From contig ONPE01000012.1 in NCBI GenBank assembly GCA_900319615.1, forward strand, positions 1 through 14,846: a DNA stretch of 14,846 nucleotides, given 5' to 3'. Each line of letters starts with the position of its first letter. Positions within the stretch are counted from its first letter, which is position 1. The notes below the pieces were generated by a model. The model saw only the letters and a list, made by a program, of their open reading frames with translations, was not told the DNA's origin and made no database searches. Shown in pieces: positions 1 to 6,073 of the stretch. This DNA is from an uncultured Eubacteriales bacterium. Its GTDB lineage: Bacteria > Bacillota > Clostridia > Oscillospirales > Acutalibacteraceae. The position numbers were made by a program, and so were the translations under genes.

Positions 1-61
1 GTGGTAATCCCCCTGTCGGAAATACCGTTTGATGTGAAAGAAACAGGTATTCTCTATTTGT

Positions 62-99
62 GGGATTGCCACGGCTCTTGCGAGCCTCGCAATGACTGC
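62..99. repeat. Palindromic intergenic repeat, copy 1
   Basis: This is a nested palindrome: ATTGC (65-69) pairs with GCAAT (89-93), and GGCTC (73-77) pairs with GAGCC (82-86) around the loop TTGC. The pattern GGATTGCCACGG...CCTCGCAATGAC resembles a class of short palindromic intergenic repeats that is widespread in bacteria (GTCATTGCGAG...GGCAATCC in the other orientation). Its right flank CCTCGCAATGACTGC (85-99) recurs with one change at 191-205. Confidence 0.6.
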
Positions 100-110
100 G
101 AGTCTATGTG

Positions 111-205
111 AGATTGGGCACGTGTGCCTTTATCTTTTCCGGTTAACAGTTAGATATACTTTTCTGAAAGGCGAATAAAGACGCGCGTGCCCTCACAATG
201 ACTGC
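111..205. repeat. Long hairpin repeat, expanded copy 2
   Basis: Arms 116-133 and 175-192 are inverted repeats matching at 15 of 18 positions; two of the three mismatches are wobble-compatible on the plus strand. The outer ATTG (113-116) and CAAT (196-199) pair further, and an inner stem (134-139 with 166-171) extends the hairpin, leaving about 26 nt of loop. The right end CCTCACAATGACTGC matches copy 1 at 14 of 15 bases, so this looks like the same family with a longer interior, similar in form to a small non-autonomous element. No terminal target duplication was established. Confidence 0.45.
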
Positions 206-226
206 CGGTCTTTATCGACAAGCTAA

Positions 227-255
227 AACACCCCTGTATAGCTAACAGGGGTGTT
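227..255 (-). terminator. Hairpin, possible terminator
   Basis: An 11-bp perfect stem (AACACCCCTGT 227-237 with ACAGGGGTGTT 245-255) surrounds a 7-nt loop. Read on the minus strand it runs into TTTTAGCTTG, overlapping the stem end, so it could terminate minus-strand transcripts passing the tRNA. Read on the plus strand it is followed by GCTGTGTCTCTTG, which is a poor U-tract. It may serve in both directions. The stem is clear; its direction is inferred. Confidence 0.5.
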
Positions 256-295
256 GCTGTGTCTCTTGCAATCAAAGGTAATATGCTAAACCAAT

Positions 296-349
296 GCCGC
301 GCTTACGCTTACAACTCGGCACGGTCGCCTTCGAGTCCCACTCACGGCA
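296..349 (+). pseudogene. Degraded tRNA-Leu relic (inverted to the intact tRNA)
   Basis: The 3' part closely resembles the neighbouring tRNA-Leu from the variable arm onward: CACGG-CG, then about 4 nt missing where the 5' T-stem should be, then TTCGAGTCCCACT (330-342, identical), then an altered CGGCA end. The first bases (GCCG) can pair with the CGGC at 345-348. There is no D-arm, anticodon arm or complete T-stem, and only about 54 nt remain, so it cannot be a working tRNA. It lies on the strand opposite to the intact gene, so the two form an inverted repeat. Chance similarity cannot be fully excluded, but the match in order and position is hard to explain otherwise. Confidence 0.45.
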
Positions 350-391
350 AAAAAATAGTAAAGGCAAAGATATCTTGCAATATCTTTGCCT
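348..391 (-). terminator. Rho-independent terminator of tRNA-Leu
   Basis: Read on the minus strand, a 12-bp stem (AGGCAAAGATAT with its complement; plus-strand arms 362-373 and 380-391) with a 6-nt loop is followed by TTTACTATTTTTTT. The U-run corresponds to the A-run at 349-355. It begins 10 nt past the CCA end of the tRNA, the usual place for a tRNA terminator. Confidence 0.85.
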
Positions 392-400
392 CTATCTATA

Positions 401-487
401 TGGTGCCGGTAGTGGGACTCGAACCCACACGCCCGTGAAGACAACAGATTTTGAGTCTGTCTCGTCTGCCAATTCCGACATACCGGC
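401..487 (-). tRNA. tRNA-Leu (anticodon CAA)
   Basis: The minus strand folds into a class II (long variable arm) tRNA of 87 nt including an encoded CCA. The acceptor stem GCCGGTA pairs with TACCGGC over 7 bp. The anticodon stem ACAGA/TCTGT closes the loop CTCAAAA, giving anticodon CAA, which reads the UUG leucine codon. The variable arm is TGTCTTCACGGGCGT, and the T-arm is GTGGG-TTCGAGT-CCCAC with perfect pairing. The discriminator base is A, as expected for leucine. A consensus promoter lies just upstream and a terminator just downstream, so it is probably transcribed alone. Confidence 0.97.
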
Positions 488-500
488 TGTTACAGACGTT

Positions 501-529
501 ATTATACATCAAAGCTTTAGATAAATCAA
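501..529 (-). promoter_or_regulatory. Sigma-A promoter of tRNA-Leu
   Basis: On the minus strand, -35 TTGATT (plus 524-529) and -10 TATAAT (plus 501-506) are separated by exactly 17 nt. The -10 lies 13 nt before the tRNA 5' end, so transcription starts a few bases upstream of the mature end. It sits between the permease gene and the tRNA and gives the tRNA expression independent of the upstream operon. Confidence 0.85.
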
Positions 530-586
530 GGATTATTTTGAAAGCTCCGCATTTATCTAAACAAGCGTCCAAAATACTGTGATGAT

Positions 587-701
587 CTATTCTTTTTCCT
601 TGACTACCTCGGCTGCGTTCCACTTTTTCATGCTGTGCATTGAGGCGAAATGACTGAACAGGATATACGCGAATACAGGCAAAGCCGTGACAAGAATGTT
701 T
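587..701 (-). pseudogene. Out-of-frame C-terminus of the large permease
   Basis: Shifting back one base at the TTT run at 699-701 (minus-strand GAAAC read as GAAAAC) replaces the last 23 residues of the open frame with 37 residues. These include a hydrophobic helix and the run FAYILFSHFASMHSMKKW, ending in AAEVVKEKE and a TAG at 587-589. That is the usual end of an FtsX domain: last helix, basic cytoplasmic segment, then a Pro/Ala-x-E-x-hydrophobic tail. The restored protein would be about 1104 residues. A one-base loss in a short homopolymer is the simplest explanation, either a real mutation or a sequencing or assembly error. Confidence 0.75.
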
Positions 702-3700
702 CATCCGGTGTGCTCAGCTGCAGTAAAGTATATTTCGCCACCGCCGTACCGGGTATCAGTCCTACAATGAACGCGACAACGAACTGCAAAAGCGCGCGGA
801 AGAATCTGCTGCGTGAGATCTCCCTGAACTGGAAGCCCAAAGTCCTGAGCACGCAAAGCTCGCGCTTGTTGTCCTGCAGGTCGGTCATCGAAGTGTTGAA
901 AACTATGATAAAGCCTATAACCATAGCGAACGCTACCAGGATCAGCGCAGCGAAATCATAGGTAGCATAAAGCTCCTTGTTATCGTTATAGAACGCCTCT
1001 GTGAATACACAGTACAGATAACCGTCGGTATCGGTCAGGTGAGAAAGAAGTTCTTTTCTCGGGTTGCCGTCAAAGGTGCATATAATGCAGCCGAGATCGG
1101 GCTTGCCTAAATTCTTTGCGTCGTTCAGCGTGATATACTGCGCATGGTTCGCGCACTGTACCATTACCGAGCTGACGTCAAATTCTATGCCGTTGATCTT
1201 GATGTGTTCACCCTTAGCTGTCTCCAGCTCGTCAGCCATATGCTGATCAAGGATGATACCGCCGTCCTTGAGCGGAAGATTAGCTCCGCTGCCGTCGCCG
1301 ACGCGGATCATATCGTTATCGGGTCCCACGGCGTTGATGTCGATGGTCTTGCCGTGCTTGTCGGACGATACCTTTGCGTTATAGATAAGGAGAGGTTCAG
1401 CCTTACTGACGCCGTCGATCTTTTCTATATCAGCGAGCAGCTTCTCTGTTGGGGCGTCTTCAAGGAAGATCTGACAGTCGTAGTGTATACGCTCTTCAAA
1501 GGTCTGGGATATGGCGTAATTCTTGGATGTGATAAATGAAAACGACGAGAAGATCAGCATTACCGATGCGGCTACGCACACGGTCGAGAAGATGAATCTG
1601 CCCTTGTTCCTCAGCAGGTTGATCACGCCCACCTTGAACATAGGCGAGGATCTTTTCAAGAGCTTATCTGTTAATGCATTGACCTTCACCGAGCTCTGCA
1701 CCGGACGGGACATAGCCTCTTTGGGCGATACGCGCGATATGATGATCGTGCTGAGCAGAGTTGCCGCGACGCATACGAACACCGTAGCAGCAGCGCCGGC
1801 AACACAACCGGTAACATCTATCTTATACAGAACCTCCGGAAGCGCGAGCAGATCCTTGAAGTACTCGCCGGCATACAGTCTTAGCAGATATCCGATACCG
1901 CAGCCCAAGATAATACCTACTACGGCGACGCCGATGCTCACCCTGCAGAAAAGTAATCTTATGGAACCCTTGGTGAAACCGAGTGCGCGAAGTATACTGA
2001 TCTCGCGGCGGCTCTGACGGATGATCATCGACATGAACAGGAAAACGACGATCAGTACGATGCCGAAGAACAGCACGGGGATAAACACCATCAGCGTAGA
2101 CAGCGGATCGAGGTTCATATCTATACGGTGCTTGACCGGAGAATCGGCGAAAACGTAGCTTGTCTTGACCTTTACGCCGTCAAGAGCTTTTTCTGCCTCA
2201 GCCAAAACTTGCGAAGGATCGGCAGAATCATTAAAATACAGCAAGAACTGGTTGACAAGCTTGTCGTACCCCTCGCCTTCATTGAGCTTTTTGTATGCGC
2301 TTTTAAGCTCGCTGTCGAGGTCGGAGAACTGCTTTAGCTCATCTGCGGCGCTCCTGAGCTGGGTGTCGCCCTCGCTGATCTCCTGCTCCGCGGCGTCGAG
2401 CTGTGATTTGCCCTGTGAAAGCTGCGAGCTGATCTCGCTGAGAGAGGAGTCTATCTGAGCGATGCCGTCCTGTATCTCTGCGATACCGCTGCTTAGCTCT
2501 GCGCGGGTAGACGCGAGCTCAGACTCAGAGGCGTCAAGCTCGCTGAGTCCGCTCTGTATCTCCGACATGGAAGAATCTATTGAGCTTTCATCAACACCGG
2601 CGGCGCTGAGCTGTGACACGATCGACGCACGGGTCGAGGTGAGAGATTCCACCTGACTGTCGACGTTCGCTACCGCGCTGTTATATGTCGAGACCGCCTG
2701 ACCTGTAGTCATGCTGTCGACGGAGACTCCTCCGAGAGCCGCTTCCAAAGCCGAGGCGTCGATATCCGCGCCCTCGATATACTCGATATATTCCTGCGCC
2801 TGCTCTTCTTCGCCTTCGGCATATGCTGTCGGAAGCTCGATCTGGCTCATGCCGGAAAACATCGGAGTATCGTAAGGCATAGCGCTGAGCTGACCTACGA
2901 CGTTTACTACGCTCGGGCTGTGCAGAGCGGATTGGTTCCTCTGCAGCTTGGGGAGATTTGCGTCTATCTCGGCAAGTCCGCTCTTAGCCTGACTGAGCTG
3001 GCTGTACTGCGACTCCAGCTCAGAACGCTTCGAAGTTATCTCCGCGGCGGCTTCATCAAGCTGAGCCTGCTTTGATTCAAGCTCCTGCTGAGAGGCTACA
3101 AGCTGAGCGCGCGTAGAGCGCATGGTGGCTGCTGCGGACTCTGCCTCCTGCTGAGAGCTGAGATACTGCGCCTGCTTGGAGGCGAAGAGCTCCTTTGCGT
3201 CTTCGAGCTCCTTTTGTTTATCGGCGAGCATCTTTTCGGCAGAATCCTTCTCGCTTTTATAACTCAGAGATTCTTTGTCCAGCTTTCCCTTGTTCTCTTT
3301 ATAATCCTTCTCATATTCCTTTGTGAGAAGCTCAACGGGAGCGTAAATATAGCCGAAGTCATAGTTGAGGCCCCACGCGCGGTCGGATATCCTCGCGCAC
3401 ATTGTCTCGGGACGAGAAGCGATACCGCCGACAACATAGGGGCGGTACTCGTCCTTGACATGGATATTCACGGTATCCCCTACCGAGATACCGTTGTTTT
3501 TCGCAAATTTATATTCTAAGATAACTCCCTCTTTGTTTTCTGCATCACCCGACCAAAAACGGAACTTCTGGCTCTCGTCGTCGCTGTAGGTGAATACACG
3601 TACCGAATAAAAATCTCCGTCTTCATCCTTCATAACGGTATCGGCGCACATACGGGTATCGCAGTCCTTGACTCCTTCGATGTTCTTTATCGCGTCGGCG

Positions 3701-3900
3701 TCGCTGACCGATGTGACCTCAGTCGTGATGAAAGCGTCCGGGTAGGCGTAATCGGCTACATAGCTGTCCAAAGACGCCTTAAGCGTAAGATAGCCGCCCG
3801 TAAGACCGGAGATAAGGCCAAAACCGAGAGAAGCCACCAGCGATATAGACACCAGCAGCTTGAAATACTTTTTGGTTATGGCTCTAAGCATCTTACTCAT
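628..3900 (-). CDS. Large FtsX-type ABC permease with coiled coil (C-terminus frameshifted)
   Basis: This is the membrane subunit of an ABC transporter whose ATPase is the next gene upstream. Helix 1 spans about residues 13-35. An extracytoplasmic region follows, with a MacB-like part (45-190) and a long Ser/Gln/Glu/Ala-rich coiled coil (195-325 and 410-545), split by a segment with an acidic patch near 362-376. The first FtsX domain has helices near 600-627, 653-675 and 698-722. A short helix near 768-790, a second outer domain (800-975) and the second FtsX domain (helices 983-1003 and 1035-1056) follow. Heptad-like SQLSQ, SELAS and QELES patterns mark the coiled coil. The ATG at 3898-3900 is preferred; a TTG one codon earlier is possible. 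The ATPase stop is 6 nt upstream, so translation is probably coupled. The open frame ends at 628 with residues unlike the family, because of an apparent frameshift near 699-701. The substrate is unknown; whether the protein is functional depends on that frameshift. Confidence 0.88.
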   Translation of the reverse strand: MSKMLRAITKKYFKLLVSISLVASLGFGLISGLTGGYLTLKASLDSYVADYAYPDAFITTEVTSVSDADAIKNIEGVKDCDTRMCADTVMKDEDGDFYSVRVFTYSDDESQKFRFWSGDAENKEGVILEYKFAKNNGISVGDTVNIHVKDEYRPYVVGGIASRPETMCARISDRAWGLNYDFGYIYAPVELLTKEYEKDYKENKGKLDKESLSYKSEKDSAEKMLADKQKELEDAKELFASKQAQYLSSQQEAESAAATMRSTRAQLVASQQELESKQAQLDEAAAEITSKRSELESQYSQLSQAKSGLAEIDANLPKLQRNQSALHSPSVVNVVGQLSAMPYDTPMFSGMSQIELPTAYAEGEEEQAQEYIEYIEGADIDASALEAALGGVSVDSMTTGQAVSTYNSAVANVDSQVESLTSTRASIVSQLSAAGVDESSIDSSMSEIQSGLSELDASESELASTRAELSSGIAEIQDGIAQIDSSLSEISSQLSQGKSQLDAAEQEISEGDTQLRSAADELKQFSDLDSELKSAYKKLNEGEGYDKLVNQFLLYFNDSADPSQVLAEAEKALDGVKVKTSYVFADSPVKHRIDMNLDPLSTLMVFIPVLFFGIVLIVVFLFMSMIIRQSRREISILRALGFTKGSIRLLFCRVSIGVAVVGIILGCGIGYLLRLYAGEYFKDLLALPEVLYKIDVTGCVAGAAATVFVCVAATLLSTIIISRVSPKEAMSRPVQSSVKVNALTDKLLKRSSPMFKVGVINLLRNKGRFIFSTVCVAASVMLIFSSFSFITSKNYAISQTFEERIHYDCQIFLEDAPTEKLLADIEKIDGVSKAEPLLIYNAKVSSDKHGKTIDINAVGPDNDMIRVGDGSGANLPLKDGGIILDQHMADELETAKGEHIKINGIEFDVSSVMVQCANHAQYITLNDAKNLGKPDLGCIICTFDGNPRKELLSHLTDTDGYLYCVFTEAFYNDNKELYATYDFAALILVAFAMVIGFIIVFNTSMTDLQDNKRELCVLRTLGFQFREISRSRFFRALLQFVVAFIVGLIPGTAVAKYTLLQLSTPDETFLSRLCLYSRISCSVISPQCTA

Positions 3901-3906
3901 CAAAAA

Positions 3907-4620
3907 TTACCACTCTATCTCCTGTACCGAAAGTTTATTTTCATTGATCCTGTCGTCGATTATCATACCGTTCTTCATGCGGATGATCCTGTCCGCTGTC
4001 TTTGCGATATCCTGGTTATGGGTGACGAGGATCATGGTCTTGCCGTAGTTGTGCACAAGATCGACAAGGCACTCCAAAACAGTCTTGCCCGTCACGGTAT
4101 CAAGCGCGCCGGTAGGCTCGTCGCACAAAAGCAGCTCGGGGTCCTTAGCCAGCGCGCGAGCTATCGAAACGCGCTGCTGCTGTCCGCCCGAAAGCTGCGA
4201 CGGATAGCGGTTTTCCCTGCCGGCGAGTCCGACGATATTCAAAGCCTGCAAGGCTATGCCGGGCTTGCCGCGTACCGCGGTGAGCTCTACGTTCTCCTTA
4301 GCCGTCAGACCGGCTATCAGGTTGAACGACTGGAAGATAAAGCCCACGGTATCTCTGCGATACGCCGTGAGAGCTTTATCGTTCATCTTGCCGAGATCCT
4401 TGCCGTCAACGATGATCGAACCGCTGTCGAAGCTGTCCATGCCGCCCAGCATATTAAGCAGGGTGCTCTTGCCGCTGCCGGAGTTGCCCAGCACGGCTGT
4501 GAGCTGTCCGCGTCCGAATTCAAGAGAAACGTGGTCAAGAGCCATGACGCGGCTGTCGCCCTCGCCGTAGCTCTTGCACAGGTCTTTTACTTTTATCAAA
4601 ACATTGCTTCTGTATTCCAT
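3907..4620 (-). CDS. ABC transporter ATP-binding protein (MacB/LolD type)
   Basis: This cytoplasmic ATPase of 237 residues powers the adjacent large permease. Walker A is GNSGSGKS (45-52), the Q-loop glutamine is Q97 (FIFQSFN), the signature is LSGGQQQR (143-150), Walker B is LLLCDEP (163-169) with catalytic E168, the D-loop is GALD and the H-loop is H201. The spacing and the DEPTGALD form are typical of the ATPases that pair with FtsX-fold permeases (LolD, MacB N-domain, BceA-like), acting as mechanotransmitters or exporters. GGAG lies 8 nt before the ATG. It sits 28 nt downstream of the carrier gene and 6 nt upstream of the permease, so it is probably cotranscribed with both. All catalytic motifs are intact. 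Confidence 0.95.
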   Translation of the reverse strand: MEYRSNVLIKVKDLCKSYGEGDSRVMALDHVSLEFGRGQLTAVLGNSGSGKSTLLNMLGGMDSFDSGSIIVDGKDLGKMNDKALTAYRRDTVGFIFQSFNLIAGLTAKENVELTAVRGKPGIALQALNIVGLAGRENRYPSQLSGGQQQRVSIARALAKDPELLLCDEPTGALDTVTGKTVLECLVDLVHNYGKTMILVTHNQDIAKTADRIIRMKNGMIIDDRINENKLSVQEIEW

Positions 4621-4648
4621 TATTTTCTCCGATATATTTCAATTAAAA

Positions 4649-6073
4649 TCAATATCCGATAACGATGCCGATCAGGATGAAGGCTATGACAAGCGCCAGA
4701 TTCACCGCAAAGAGCGGGATACTCTTCTTCACCCACTTAAAATAGTTGACCTCTATCATAGAAAGAGATATCAGCAGCACCGGCGACGTCGGGAACAGAA
4801 CGTTGGTATAGCCGTCGGCAAAGGTATATATCAGCACAGACATCTGATCTGTCAGCCCGAGATTCACGACCGCGAGCAGGCTCATTATCAGTATCGCCTT
4901 TGCTGTGGATGAAGAGATGAAGAACTCCAGCACCAGCACTATCGCGTATACGATCAGCGCAATAACGAATACGCTTTTGCCCTGAGCGAGCAGGTTGATC
5001 TGATTTGCGATGGTCGGCAGCACCGAGCCCTCGTCAAACACATACTTTACAGACGCCGACAGCGCTATAAACACGATGGTGGGCAGAGCGCCCATAAAGC
5101 CGTTCCAAAAGCTCTTCATGACGGTCTTGAAGGACGAGGTGCACAAAACGCCCGCGATTATCCCGAAGATCAGGAAGTATGCTATCAGCACTACGACCGT
5201 GTAGCTTCTGAGCGAGGTGAACGAGCAAACGCCTATAAGCACGAGGCTCAGGATGAGGAAAAGCGCATATACTATGCGGGTCTTTTTCTCTCTTCCTGCA
5301 GACGCGCTCAGGGCTTCATTGAGGTTCGCCGTCTCTCTTATCCGCAAATCGTGCTCATAAGTATAACTCATTTCGGGCTTTTTTTCAAGTCTGCGAATGT
5401 AAAGAAAAATAAAACTTTCCAAAAGCAGATACATCACGATGAAGATGATCACGCGATACCAGATGTGCTCCATAGGGTTCGCTCCGATTATCTCGCAGGC
5501 GAGCAGCACCGTAAAGGGGTTGGTGATCGCGCTTGCAAATCCGAAGCCGCAGGAGATGATGCAGATCAGAAAACCGGTGAACGAATCATAACCTACCGCA
5601 AGACACAGCACGGTTATCACAGGCAGCATGGTAAGCATTTCTTCAAACAGGCCGAGGAATGCGCCGAAGCACATGAACAGCAGCGATATCAGCGCTACCA
5701 TCAGCTTACGCCTGCTTTTGAACCGCTCCGACACCGAGCCTACCAGCGCGGATATACCGCCTGCGTCGTTCATGACCTGAAACGCCGCCGATATCACCAA
5801 AAGGAACAGCGACAGCATAATAAGCGTCAGACCGTCTCCCGAGGCGAACACCAATATCGGCGCGAGTACACCCTTCCATAACGGGATACCGCGAACGCCG
5901 TCAACTTTCTCGTATACGCTGTAGTTGACTGTGCCGTCGGGGTTAGTGCCGAAGCGTCCAGCAGGGATCACGTAGGTCAGAACTATGGAAACGACCAACA
6001 GCGCGAGCAATAAAGCCGTCACCTGTATAAAGGTCTTCTTTGAGATGTTTATAAGCGTTTTATTCTTGTCCAT
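4649..6073 (-). CDS. YfcC-family carrier (C4-dicarboxylate/amino-acid type)
   Basis: This 474-residue polytopic membrane protein has about a dozen hydrophobic segments (first at 15-35) and a basic cytoplasmic loop at 226-268. It resembles the YfcC/DcuC-like group of anaerobic carboxylate carriers, whose relatives include basic amino-acid and peptide-associated antiporters. Family-type features are the N-terminal TYVIPAGRF (33-41), GAFLGLFEEML (137-147), ITNPFT (183-188), the SSSTAKA re-entrant-loop motif (387-393) and the substrate-site-like DGYTNVLFPTSPVLL (420-434). The length is normal for the family and no truncation is seen. Its start overlaps the preceding acyltransferase gene by 14 nt, and an AGAGAGGA-type binding site lies within that gene's end, so translation is likely coupled. 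The substrate cannot be decided from sequence; dicarboxylate, arginine/ornithine or another amino acid are all possible. Confidence 0.85.
   Translation of the reverse strand: MDKNKTLINISKKTFIQVTALLLALLVVSIVLTYVIPAGRFGTNPDGTVNYSVYEKVDGVRGIPLWKGVLAPILVFASGDGLTLIMLSLFLLVISAAFQVMNDAGGISALVGSVSERFKSRRKLMVALISLLFMCFGAFLGLFEEMLTMLPVITVLCLAVGYDSFTGFLICIISCGFGFASAITNPFTVLLACEIIGANPMEHIWYRVIIFIVMYLLLESFIFLYIRRLEKKPEMSYTYEHDLRIRETANLNEALSASAGREKKTRIVYALFLILSLVLIGVCSFTSLRSYTVVVLIAYFLIFGIIAGVLCTSSFKTVMKSFWNGFMGALPTIVFIALSASVKYVFDEGSVLPTIANQINLLAQGKSVFVIALIVYAIVLVLEFFISSSTAKAILIMSLLAVVNLGLTDQMSVLIYTFADGYTNVLFPTSPVLLISLSMIEVNYFKWVKKSIPLFAVNLALVIAFILIGIVIGY

Larger units (their letters stand above)
1..290. 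other. Non-coding left edge with palindromic repeats
   Basis: I see no convincing gene in this stretch. At 21-51 there is an imperfect inverted repeat (AATACC+GTTT pairing with AAAC+GGTATT, one bulged A at 45) with no clear T-tract, so its role is uncertain. The rest holds two palindromic intergenic repeats (62-99 and 111-205) and a hairpin (227-255), listed separately. The window edge cuts whatever lies to the left. Confidence 0.6.

Noticed and set aside
396..704. 102-residue minus-strand ORF over the tRNA and the permease end
   Set aside because: It runs through the tRNA and reads the permease tail in the wrong frame; the -1 frame, not this one, restores the family C-terminus.
695..705. 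Programmed -1 frameshifting in the permease
   Set aside because: The site lacks a canonical X XXY YYZ heptamer and I saw no convincing downstream stem; a one-base deletion is simpler.
2340..3200. Repeat array or CRISPR-like pattern in the permease gene
   Set aside because: The repeated CTGAGCT-like motifs encode heptad-patterned coiled-coil residues in frame; there are no regular spacers.
4018..4662. 214-residue plus-strand ORF opposite the ABC ATPase
   Set aside because: It is antisense to a gene with all catalytic motifs intact, has no ribosome binding site and no recognisable domain.
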